A stretch of 64,000 bases of DNA from SGZJ01 sp949372955 (GTDB taxonomy: Bacteria > Bacteroidota > Bacteroidia > Flavobacteriales > Flavobacteriaceae), in NCBI GenBank assembly GCA_949372955.1, contig CASIAX010000010.1, forward strand, positions 124,001 through 188,000, in the 5' to 3' direction. The position numbers were made by a program, and so were the translations under genes. Each line of letters opens with the position of its first letter. The stretch's first letter is position 1. Positions 1 to 8,073 of the stretch are shown here, piece after piece. A model generated the notes under the pieces. The model was given only the letters and a program-made list of their open reading frames with translations, did no database searches and was not told where the DNA came from.

Positions 1-147
1 TTTATTTCTTTTATAATTTAATTCTTTAGCTAAGTTTTGAACCTTGATTATTGTTTCCGAACTAATCTCATCACTATTGCTTAGAGCTTTCGAAACAGTT
101 GAAACTGAAACATTTAATTCTTTAGCTAATTGTTTTAAAGTAATCAT
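1..147 (-). CDS. LacI-family transcriptional regulator (N-terminal part only)
   Basis: The first 49 codons are present and the gene runs off the left edge of the window. The start is ATG at 147. Residues 2-21 form a typical LacI helix-turn-helix: TLKQLAKELNVSVSTVSKAL, with the usual V-S-x-x-T-V-S-K-A-L recognition helix, followed by the start of the hinge region (LAKELNYKRN). The effector-binding domain lies outside the window. The gene starts 4 nt after the stop codon of the GH3 gene, so it is probably the last or a late cistron of the polysaccharide-utilisation operon. LacI regulators linked to glycoside hydrolase genes usually sense a mono- or oligosaccharide; a glucose- or laminari-oligosaccharide response is my inference from the neighbours. 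Confidence 0.9.
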   Translation of the reverse strand, partial: MITLKQLAKELNVSVSTVSKALSNSDEISSETIIKVQNLAKELNYKRNK

Positions 148-151
148 TTTT

Positions 152-2419
152 TTAATTGATTAAGTCAAATGATTTATTATCCTTAACATCAGAATCTCCA
201 CCAATAAAAACACTGAATTTTCCAATTTCTGACTCCCAAAGGTCATTGGCAGTATAATATAGTAATGAAGAGTTATCAATTTCAAAACTAACTTCTTTAG
301 TTTCTCCAGCATTTAATTCCACAAGTTCAAATCCTTTCAACTCTTTTACAGGTCTTGCTAAACTTCCATAATGATCTCTTATATACATTTGTACAACTTC
401 CTTTCCTTTTACTTTTCCTGTATTAGTAATTTTTACACTAACAGTGATAATATCATCTCTAGTTATTTCATTTGAGCTTAGAGTCAATTCTGAATATTTA
501 AAATTGGTATAACTTAGACCATATCCAAATGGATATAATGGGCTATTTTCAACATCAGCATAAGTTGATCTTGTAACTTCCTCTGAGGAAGCACCTGGTC
601 TTCCAGTTTTTTTAAAATTGTAATAAAGAGGAACTTGTCCTACATTTCTAGGAAAAGACATCGTCAACTTTCCACTAGGGTTATAATCTCCATACAATAC
701 TTCAGCTATTGCGTTTCCAGATTGTGTTCCTAAGTGCCAAGTTTCTAAAATTGCTGGTATATTTTCATCAGCCCATGTTAAATTTAATGGTCTTCCATTC
801 ATTAAAACTAAAACAATATTCTTATTGATTTTAAACACTTCTTCTAACAATTCTTGTTGTAAACCAGGTAATCCTAGTTCTGTTCTACTTCTGCCTTCTC
901 CAGATTGGAAACCTTCTTCACCCAAAACCATAACAACTATATCTGCAGATTTAGCAGCTATTTTAGCTTCATTAAAACCAGTTTTATCAGTATGATTTAA
1001 TTTAACTCTGTTATGAAAATTAGTTTCTCCATAATATAAATCAACTCCTTTTTTGTATGTAATAGAATTATTTCCATAATTCTCTAAACCTTCAAGAACA
1101 GTTACCGCTGTATTACTATCAGCTGCTCCTCTCCAATTTCCAAGTGGACTATTATTATCATTAGCTAAATGACCAATCAAAGTGATTTTTTGACCTTTCT
1201 TTTTTATAGGCAACAAAGAACTTTCATTTTTTAATAATACTATTGATTTTTTAGCCATATCTAAGGCTGCTAAATTATTTTCTTTACTACCAATAATATT
1301 TTTTTCTCTATCTAAATCACAATATTTATATGGATCTTCAAAAAGACCTAAATCATATTTAACTCCTAAAATTCTTTTTACAGCATCATTAATGATACTA
1401 ATATCTACTTTTCCTTCTGCTACTAAACCTTGTAATTTTCTAACATAAAGGCTAGACTCCATATCCATATCTGATCCAGCATTAGCTGCAAGTTCTGCAG
1501 CATGTACTCCATCTTTAGCATATCCATGAGGAATCATTTCTCCAATAGAGCCCCAATCAGAAACAACAAAACCTTCAAATCCCCAATCTCCTTTTAGAAC
1601 GTCTCTCTGTAAAAATTTACTTCCAGTTGCTGGAATTTCGTTAAGGGTGTTAAATGAATTCATAAAAGTACTAACGCCTGCATCAACAGCTGCTTTGAAA
1701 GGAGGGAATACATAATTATATAAAGTATATTTATTTATATCTGCAGTATTATAGTCCCTGCCAGCTTCAGGAAAACCATAAGCAGCGAAATGTTTAGCAC
1801 AAGCAGCAATTGTTGAAAAATCCGACAAATCATTTCCTTGAAACCCTTTTACCCTGGCTGTAGCGATAACACTTCCTAAATAAGTGTCTTCTCCAGCTCC
1901 TTCCATAACTCTACCCCATCTAGCGTCTCTATAAATGTCTACCATAGGAGCAAATGTCCAATTTAATCCTGCTGCTGCTGCTTCTTCTGCAGCTATTCTT
2001 GCAGACTTTTCAATAGCTTCAATATCCCAACTAGCTGATTCACCAAGTGGAATTGGACTTATTGTTTTATATCCATGAATAACATCAAAACCAAAAATTA
2101 AAGGGATCCCTAGCCTAGTCTCTTCAACTGCAATTTTTTGAAGTGCATATACATTTTTAACTCCTGTAACATTTAACATTGAACCAACTAAACCGTTTCT
2201 TAAATCGTCATACCTACCCTTTTCATATCCTTTTTTAGGAAGAGGTCCTGTAGCATCCCAAAATCCGTTATATTGATTCATTTGTCCTACTTTTTCTTCT
2301 AAAGTCATTTTTGACATTAAGTCACTTATAAATATTTCTTTTTCGGACTGACTTTCATTACAACTGTAATTAAAAATTAATGCTATTATTAAGAATAATT
2401 TAAAAAAAATTGATTTCAT
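152..2419 (-). CDS. bglX: GH3 beta-glucosidase, lipoprotein (BglX type)
   Basis: This 755-residue protein is a glycoside hydrolase family 3 enzyme that should release glucose from beta-linked oligosaccharides. The N-terminus is a lipoprotein signal with lipobox NYSC and Cys20, so it is anchored in a membrane. The GH3 N-terminal barrel includes the KHF motif near 209 and the catalytic nucleophile Asp288 in VVSDWGS. The alpha/beta sandwich domain follows from about 390 to 600 (KSIVLLKN, then GEEGFQSGEGRSR). A fibronectin-III-like domain closes the protein (about 645-750). The length is normal for BglX. It lies 24 nt downstream of the GH16 gene in the same operon, so the natural substrate is probably laminari-oligosaccharide. 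That specificity is inferred from context; the family and active site are directly visible. Confidence 0.93.
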   Translation of the reverse strand: MKSIFFKLFLIIALIFNYSCNESQSEKEIFISDLMSKMTLEEKVGQMNQYNGFWDATGPLPKKGYEKGRYDDLRNGLVGSMLNVTGVKNVYALQKIAVEETRLGIPLIFGFDVIHGYKTISPIPLGESASWDIEAIEKSARIAAEEAAAAGLNWTFAPMVDIYRDARWGRVMEGAGEDTYLGSVIATARVKGFQGNDLSDFSTIAACAKHFAAYGFPEAGRDYNTADINKYTLYNYVFPPFKAAVDAGVSTFMNSFNTLNEIPATGSKFLQRDVLKGDWGFEGFVVSDWGSIGEMIPHGYAKDGVHAAELAANAGSDMDMESSLYVRKLQGLVAEGKVDISIINDAVKRILGVKYDLGLFEDPYKYCDLDREKNIIGSKENNLAALDMAKKSIVLLKNESSLLPIKKKGQKITLIGHLANDNNSPLGNWRGAADSNTAVTVLEGLENYGNNSITYKKGVDLYYGETNFHNRVKLNHTDKTGFNEAKIAAKSADIVVMVLGEEGFQSGEGRSRTELGLPGLQQELLEEVFKINKNIVLVLMNGRPLNLTWADENIPAILETWHLGTQSGNAIAEVLYGDYNPSGKLTMSFPRNVGQVPLYYNFKKTGRPGASSEEVTRSTYADVENSPLYPFGYGLSYTNFKYSELTLSSNEITRDDIITVSVKITNTGKVKGKEVVQMYIRDHYGSLARPVKELKGFELVELNAGETKEVSFEIDNSSLLYYTANDLWESEIGKFSVFIGGDSDVKDNKSFDLIN

Positions 2420-2443
2420 TTATTATGTGTTTTTTATTGGTAG

Positions 2444-3538
2444 TTAATTCTCATAAACTCTAATGTAGTCTACTTCCATAGTGGATTCTTCAAAACCGGG
2501 GTCAATATCAAACCATGACCCTCCCATAGCTATGTTTAATATAAAAAAATGAGGTGCATCAAAAGGCCAATTTTCAATATTTTTAGGGGATGGGTTATAT
2601 GTATAATACAAGTTATCGTCAATGAAAAATTGAATCTTTTCTGATGTCCAGTTTATCGAATAAATATGAAATTCAGTGTAATCGTTGATGTTTACATGGC
2701 CAGTAGTCCATGTATCACCATGACTATATGGCGTATGGATAGAACCAGCTACAACTGTAGGGTTATGACCCCAATGCTCCATTATATCAATTTCTCCACA
2801 AGCAGGCCAACCGACTGAATTTATATTTTCACCTAACATCCAAAGAGCAGGCCATGTTCCTTGACCTTCAGGCAATTTTGCTCGAATGTCAACTCTACCA
2901 TATTGAAATTCAAACTTAGCTCGACTTATCAGTCTAGCAGATGTATAGTTATATCCTTGGTAAGCTTCAGTTTTAGCTGTGATTTTTAAAACTCCGTCCT
3001 CTACTTTTGAATTATCTAGTCTATTAGTATAATATTGAGATTCTCCATTACCCCAACCCCATTCACCATTTCCAATTTCATGGGTCCAATTATTGTTATT
3101 TACAGCTCCTGTTTCATTAAATTCTTCAGACCAAATTAATCCGGCAACTCCATCATCGTTAACAAATACGGAAATAGCTTGAAATTCGACAACATAATTG
3201 TCTGTCTCAGAGTAGGCATAAACATAAACAGTGTAATTGTTTATACCAGGATTAGTATAGGTAAATTCAATATTTCCTGTTGTACTTTCTACAACCTCCC
3301 CATTTCCAAATCTAAATTCATAATTAATTGCATCTGCTGCTGACGCTACACAGCTAATAACTCCACTTCCATCCCCATTTAAATTATCTGCATTTTGTCC
3401 TAAAATATCAATTGTTAAGTTTAAGTTTGAAGGTATAACCTCTTCAACATTCGTTCCTGAATTATCTCCTCCATTACTAGACTTTTCACTTGAGCATGAG
3501 GTAGTTAATAACATTAATAAGAAAACTATTCTAAACAT
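2444..3538 (-). CDS. GH16 endo-beta-1,3-glucanase (laminarinase type) lipoprotein with PKD domain
   Basis: This 364-residue lipoprotein (lipobox TTSC, Cys15) carries a PKD-like Ig domain at about 36-128 and a glycoside hydrolase 16 domain at about 133-364. The catalytic signature is GEIDIMEHWG, giving nucleophile Glu249, Asp251 and acid/base Glu254; the extra Met in E-I-D-I-M-E is the laminarinase-type form rather than the agarase or carrageenase form. Other GH16 landmarks are WPALWMLG upstream and DYIRVYEN at the C-terminus. It should cut internal beta-1,3-glucan bonds at the cell surface. The PKD-like domain carries an NGDGSG motif that is also found in the next upstream gene. A strong hairpin lies between that gene and this one. 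Enzyme class is secure; laminarin as substrate is inferred. Confidence 0.93.
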   Translation of the reverse strand: MFRIVFLLMLLTTSCSSEKSSNGGDNSGTNVEEVIPSNLNLTIDILGQNADNLNGDGSGVISCVASAADAINYEFRFGNGEVVESTTGNIEFTYTNPGINNYTVYVYAYSETDNYVVEFQAISVFVNDDGVAGLIWSEEFNETGAVNNNNWTHEIGNGEWGWGNGESQYYTNRLDNSKVEDGVLKITAKTEAYQGYNYTSARLISRAKFEFQYGRVDIRAKLPEGQGTWPALWMLGENINSVGWPACGEIDIMEHWGHNPTVVAGSIHTPYSHGDTWTTGHVNINDYTEFHIYSINWTSEKIQFFIDDNLYYTYNPSPKNIENWPFDAPHFFILNIAMGGSWFDIDPGFEESTMEVDYIRVYEN

Positions 3539-3566
3539 GACTAAATTTTAAGATCTTAAATATAAC

Positions 3567-3604
3567 AAAAAAGAGAGAAACAAATAATCATTTCTCTCTT
3601 TTAA
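3567..3604 (-). terminator. intra-operon hairpin between binding-protein and enzyme genes
   Basis: A stem of about 12 bp (AAAAGAGAGAAA pairing with TTTCTCTCTTTT, loop of about 10 nt) is followed by a T-rich run on the minus strand. It looks like an intrinsic terminator and, being nearly symmetrical with A/T runs on both sides, could work in both directions. It sits inside the PUL between the 295-residue lipoprotein gene and the GH16 gene, so partial read-through would lower expression of the enzymes relative to SusCD. Confidence 0.7.
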
Positions 3605-3625
3605 AAGTTTAAATTTTAAATAAAA

Positions 3626-4513
3626 TTAATTTTCATTAGTTAATGTCATGTACCAAGCATTGCCGTCTAATCCAATTGTTCTTAGGTATAAAGTGTTAGA
3701 CGATCTCCCTAATATTGTATAAGATCTATCACCTCCTACATACATCCCTAAATATCCATTTGATGTAAGATTAATAGATTCAACACCACCAGGTGCACTG
3801 ACAGACCATGATGAAGAGAAATCTTCAGCAGCATAATAGAAATATTCATCGTTTGCAGGGTCATCTGCAGTATAAGGAGTATTATTTGGATAGTCTAAAT
3901 CAATAGGTGTCTTCTTTCCAAATATAGCTCCAAAGGTTTCAATACTTAATATCCCGTCTGTGGAAAAGGTATATCTGTCATCATAAAGAGCGGTGTCAAC
4001 TTTATCAAATGCAGCAGCGGCATACCATATAGGTTCCAAACCATCAGATGGACCTACACCCAAATGGCCAGATTCTTCTGCTTTTACTCTCCAGCTATTT
4101 GCATAAAGAGCATCCAATAATTCTTGGGGTGGAGAATATAAGACTAAAACATCTAGAGAAATAGATGTGTTAGAAACAACTCCTGCTGTTCCAATTGCTA
4201 TTACTGTAACCTCATAATTACTCAATCCAGTCGTAGAAAAATTATATGTAATCATTCCACTAGGAGCCATAGTTTCAACTCCATTACTTACAAATTTATA
4301 AGTAATTGCATTGTCTGCTACGGCAGTTAAATGAACTGTACCACTACCATCTCCGTTAGGGTTATTATCATCAAACCCAACAAGATCTGCAGAAACCTGT
4401 AAATTAGTAGGGTTTACTATGTCACCAAATTCGTGATCTTCAGTTTCACAAGAAGTAAAAACTAATGCAGTAAATACTAATAAAGATTTAACTAAATATT
4501 TTATTTTTTTCAT
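3626..4513 (-). CDS. PUL surface lipoprotein with PKD-like domain, probable glycan-binding protein
   Basis: This 295-residue lipoprotein (lipobox FTSC, Cys22) has no catalytic motif that I can see. Residues about 35-125 form a PKD-like Ig domain clearly related to the one in the neighbouring GH16 protein: both start with a N-P/S-x-N-L stretch and share NGDGSG plus alternating aromatic strand patterns. Residues about 132-295 form a second beta-rich domain starting at NSWRVKAEES and ending WYMTLTNEN, rich in Trp and Tyr, as expected for a carbohydrate-binding surface. It lies 12 nt downstream of the 684-residue SGBP gene. Position after susD and domain make-up suggest a SusE/SusF-like surface glycan-binding protein; binding has to be tested. 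It could instead be a non-catalytic relative of a laminarinase accessory module. Confidence 0.75.
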   Translation of the reverse strand: MKKIKYLVKSLLVFTALVFTSCETEDHEFGDIVNPTNLQVSADLVGFDDNNPNGDGSGTVHLTAVADNAITYKFVSNGVETMAPSGMITYNFSTTGLSNYEVTVIAIGTAGVVSNTSISLDVLVLYSPPQELLDALYANSWRVKAEESGHLGVGPSDGLEPIWYAAAAFDKVDTALYDDRYTFSTDGILSIETFGAIFGKKTPIDLDYPNNTPYTADDPANDEYFYYAAEDFSSSWSVSAPGGVESINLTSNGYLGMYVGGDRSYTILGRSSNTLYLRTIGLDGNAWYMTLTNEN

Positions 4514-4525
4514 TTTTATATTTTT

Positions 4526-6580
4526 TTAATTAACCAATTTTATTTCATCAAAGTGATAAACACCCTCTGCTGTATTTCCAAAATCATAAAATACTATAAA
4601 AGAAACATAATCTAAATCAGGCGCTAAACTGAAATCATACGTTAGAGTTTCCCACTCATTAGCTATTGTAGTTGTCATATCAAACTCATATGTAAGACCA
4701 TCTACATTTCCATCAATGGTTTCAAGTTTGACCTTTATTACTTTCCCAACTTCTGGTGAGTAAGATTGAATTTGGATTTGACTCATTCCTGCAGAAGAAA
4801 AGTTAATTGGGTCTACAGAAATTCCCATTCCACCCCATACTTCAGACCCTTCAGGTTTAGTACACTGCATAACATTAGCAGTTGTATTAGTTCCTGAAAC
4901 ATTAGGGTTTTCTACAATTTGAATTCCCTCAACACCACCAAAAGAAAAGTTCCCTGGTAGTTCCCCTTCAAAATTTTCAATTGCTATTGAAGGTGCCTGT
5001 GTAGGGATATATTCACCTAAGCCAACTTGTATTTCATCAAAGTAATACACTGAACCATCGCCTGTATTACCAAAGTCATAAAATACTATATAGGTTGTGT
5101 AATCTAAGTCAGGAGCAGCAGAGAAGTCATACGTTAAAGTTTCCCATTGATTAGCAACTGTTGTAGTGACATCGAATTCATAAGTTAATCCATCAACATT
5201 GCCTTCTACCGTTTCCAATTTAACCTTAACTACTGCACCAGCTTGAGGCGCATAAGATTTCATTCTAATTTGATTAGTACCATTAAAATTTATTGAGCCG
5301 TTAACTCCAAAACCTGTTCCACCCCATGTCTCTGCCCCTGCTGGTTTTGTTGTCTGCATAGCATTAGCTGTTGTATTATTACCAGAGCTATTAGGGTTAG
5401 ATACTATTCCATCATTAGTGACGTTTCCGAACGCAAATGATCCTGGAGCTTCTCCTTCAAAATCTTGTACATTTATAAAGTTTGAAACAGCAGGAAGTGA
5501 TAGTCTAATATTATCAAAATAATACGAAGTATCATCGCCAACATTTCCGAAATCAAAGAATATTACAACTCTGTCATATTGTTGAGATAAATCTGAAGCG
5601 CTAAAATCATATATTAGTGTTTCCCATCCCTGATTTACAGTAGTAGTCATATCAACTTCCGTATTAATATCTGGGTTAGCTGAATTTTCAAGTTTTAACT
5701 TAACTACCTCTCCAATTTCTGAAGTCCAAACATCTACTGCTATATTATTAAGCGATGAAAAATCAACAGGCTCATCAATTGTTAAAAATGAACCAGCCCA
5801 TGTTTCAGAACCATTTAGCTTTAATAACTGACCAACATTAGTACTAGTGTTTACACCAGTTGGATCTGGATTAGGAATTACAGTACTTTGTGCGTTTCCA
5901 AAGTCAACAAATGAATAGTTTAAAGTTGCATCTTCAAAATCAATTGGCATTAATAATGGATTTGTAATTGTAATCACTTCAATATACTCTGTTGTAGCAG
6001 CTCCACCACTTAAGGCAACTACTGTAACAGAATATTCCCCTACAGCTGAGTATGTGTAAGTTAGTATTTCTCCAATTTGCAATGGAGTGGGAGCTTCTTC
6101 TGGACCTTGATCTCCAAAATAAACTTCAAATGATGCAGCCAAATCTGCAGTTGCAGATACATTTATATCAAATGGATTTCCAGCTACATTATTTATCACA
6201 ACAACTAAGTTTTCAGGTGCAGAATAGGAAACTACAACAGAAACTACAGTTTCAGTAACTTCTCCATTTAAACCAACAGCAATTATAGTTGCTTCATATG
6301 TCCCTTCAGAATAGGTATGAACCGCTGAATTTCCAGGATTAATTGATTCTGTCTCATTAGAACCATCTCCAAAATTAATAGAATAACTAACAACACCTTC
6401 CCCAGTAGGAGTAATTGTAACGATCCCTGTATTATCTTGGGTTATGCTAATCATAGCTGAAACATTTGTTGGCGCTTCAATAGTGTCAACAAAATCAATA
6501 TTATTTTCTATTTCTTCTACACAAGCAAATACTAAGGCAGAAGCAAGAAATACGTTTAATAAATATTTGAATTTTTTCAT
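4526..6580 (-). CDS. PUL surface glycan-binding lipoprotein with two PKD-like domains and three tandem CBM-like repeats
   Basis: This 684-residue lipoprotein (lipobox VFAC, Cys20) begins with two PKD/Ig-like domains (about 36-118 and 120-205; note FGDGS and VYFGDQG) followed by three copies of a roughly 150-residue module at about 212-362, 372-520 and 535-684. Each copy has F-E, a stretch with NP and N-T-T/S-x-N, an E-T/V-W-x-G tract, V-K-L-K-L-E, D-x-T-T-T-x-x-x-x-W-E-T-L and a terminal Y-Y/H-F-D-x-I. That pattern is typical of beta-sandwich carbohydrate-binding modules. No catalytic motif is visible. It follows susD by 21 nt, the usual place of the SusE-type surface glycan-binding protein. 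The second and third copies are more alike than either is to the first. Confidence 0.8.
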   Translation of the reverse strand: MKKFKYLLNVFLASALVFACVEEIENNIDFVDTIEAPTNVSAMISITQDNTGIVTITPTGEGVVSYSINFGDGSNETESINPGNSAVHTYSEGTYEATIIAVGLNGEVTETVVSVVVSYSAPENLVVVINNVAGNPFDINVSATADLAASFEVYFGDQGPEEAPTPLQIGEILTYTYSAVGEYSVTVVALSGGAATTEYIEVITITNPLLMPIDFEDATLNYSFVDFGNAQSTVIPNPDPTGVNTSTNVGQLLKLNGSETWAGSFLTIDEPVDFSSLNNIAVDVWTSEIGEVVKLKLENSANPDINTEVDMTTTVNQGWETLIYDFSASDLSQQYDRVVIFFDFGNVGDDTSYYFDNIRLSLPAVSNFINVQDFEGEAPGSFAFGNVTNDGIVSNPNSSGNNTTANAMQTTKPAGAETWGGTGFGVNGSINFNGTNQIRMKSYAPQAGAVVKVKLETVEGNVDGLTYEFDVTTTVANQWETLTYDFSAAPDLDYTTYIVFYDFGNTGDGSVYYFDEIQVGLGEYIPTQAPSIAIENFEGELPGNFSFGGVEGIQIVENPNVSGTNTTANVMQCTKPEGSEVWGGMGISVDPINFSSAGMSQIQIQSYSPEVGKVIKVKLETIDGNVDGLTYEFDMTTTIANEWETLTYDFSLAPDLDYVSFIVFYDFGNTAEGVYHFDEIKLVN
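4529..5947 (-). repeat. coding-level triple repeat (three CBM-like modules)
   Basis: Three direct repeats of a module of about 450 bp lie inside the preceding lipoprotein gene: about 5947-5495, 5467-5021 and 4978-4529. The second and third share long identical peptide stretches such as KVKLET, NVDGLTYEFD and WETLTYDFS, indicating recent duplication. The first copy is more diverged. Confidence 0.8.
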
Positions 6581-6601
6581 GTTTTTGTATAAATTAATTT
6601 T

Positions 6602-8062
6602 TTAATAACCAGGATTTTGTATTAAACCTGAAATATCTATTTCTGCTTGAGGTATAGGAAAGACTTCATGCTTTCCTTCAACAAATCCATTAATTGTAGA
6701 AGCTGCTTGATTAGTTCTAACTAAATCAAAAAATCGGTGACCTTCCATAGAAAGTTCAAAATTTCTTTCTGCCCAAATAGCATCAGTAAGAGCAGTACCA
6801 GTAGCTGTAATATCATGATTTTCATCTCCAAAAGCTCTTCTTCTAACTTCATTTAAATATTGCTGTGCTAATGCATCACTAATATCACCTCTGTTATTCG
6901 CCTCAGCGGCCATTAATAAAACATCAGAATATCTAATTGCTCTATAATTATTTAAATAATTTAACTCCGTTTGTGCACCACTTTGTCCTGCTCTAGGAAT
7001 ATATTTGTTATTGTAGTACCCAGTATGCTCATATCCTTCAGTGTAGTTTGATCCAGTAGCAGTAGCATATGCAACCATATCTAAAATAGAAGCATCTCTT
7101 CTAGTGTCTCCATCTTCAAATGATTCAAACAAGGAATTAACAGGAACGTTAAAGCTCCATCCTTGTGCATATTCAGGTCCATCCCATCCTCTTGGTCCAT
7201 TATGTATGATTCCAAAATTTCCTTCCGAGCATTGTGGACATCCCCAATCGTACCAATTAGAGCTGTTTGTATATTGAATTTCAAATACAGATTCTGCTCC
7301 ATTTTCACCAAAGGATAAAAATTGACTTCCATAATCACTTACAAGTGAATAAACACCTATTACCTGATCAAAAGCTGCAGCAGCTTCAGAAAATTTATCT
7401 TGGTATAGGTAAACTTTTCCTAGCAATGCATTTGCAGTAAATTTATTTACTCTTCCAATTTGAGATTGAGAATTAGGTAAACTAGAAATTGCATTTTGAA
7501 GATCTAGTTCAATTTGCGCATAAACTTCCTCTTTGGAAGTTCTTGTCAAAGTTCCAGCATCTCCAGCTGTTAATCTTCCGTCAACAAATAAAGGAACATC
7601 TCCAAAAAATCTTACTAATTCAAAATAATAATAAGCTCTTAAGAAATATACTTCTCCATATAAAGCTTCCTTGTTATCAAAATCTAGTAATGATTTATTC
7701 TCTTGCATATAATTAGCTCTGTTTATTCCTTCATATAACCATTGCCAGATTGACCTTAAATTGTCATTATTTGGATAATGAGTCATGTCATCTATTAATT
7801 GTAATCCAATTACATCTGTAGCACTTTCTCCCCCACACAATGAATTATCAGAAGCGATATCACCTATAAGAGAATTTAAGTACATCCATTGTAATACATC
7901 GTAAGTTCCAATTAAAGCAGCATTATAGTCACTTTCAGATTGAAAATAAATATCTGCAGTAATAGCATAACCCTCTATTGGTTCGTAATCTACGTGATCA
8001 GCACATGTAAATGACATGATGCTAACAGTTAGTAATAAAAATATTTGTTTAATCTTTTTCAT
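6602..8062 (-). CDS. SusD/RagB-family outer-membrane glycan-binding lipoprotein
   Basis: This 486-residue lipoprotein (lipobox SFTC, Cys20) has the features of the SusD/RagB family: an N-terminal segment with Y-F-x-S-E-x-D-Y-x-A-A, tetratricopeptide-like helices with FLRAYYYFELVRFFGDVPL, ANALLGKVYLYQDKF, and a C-terminal part containing YLNEVRRRA, ERNFELSMEGHRFFDLVR and the closing V-F-P-I-P-Q-x-E-I-x-x-x-x-x-x-x-Q-N-P-G-Y. SusD sits as a lid on the SusC porin and captures oligosaccharide. It lies 11 nt after susC, with the expected order susC-susD-SGBP. The length is normal. Laminarin-derived glucan as ligand is inferred from the GH16 and GH3 genes downstream. Confidence 0.95.
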   Translation of the reverse strand: MKKIKQIFLLLTVSIMSFTCADHVDYEPIEGYAITADIYFQSESDYNAALIGTYDVLQWMYLNSLIGDIASDNSLCGGESATDVIGLQLIDDMTHYPNNDNLRSIWQWLYEGINRANYMQENKSLLDFDNKEALYGEVYFLRAYYYFELVRFFGDVPLFVDGRLTAGDAGTLTRTSKEEVYAQIELDLQNAISSLPNSQSQIGRVNKFTANALLGKVYLYQDKFSEAAAAFDQVIGVYSLVSDYGSQFLSFGENGAESVFEIQYTNSSNWYDWGCPQCSEGNFGIIHNGPRGWDGPEYAQGWSFNVPVNSLFESFEDGDTRRDASILDMVAYATATGSNYTEGYEHTGYYNNKYIPRAGQSGAQTELNYLNNYRAIRYSDVLLMAAEANNRGDISDALAQQYLNEVRRRAFGDENHDITATGTALTDAIWAERNFELSMEGHRFFDLVRTNQAASTINGFVEGKHEVFPIPQAEIDISGLIQNPGY

Positions 8063-8073
8063 AATTTCTATTA

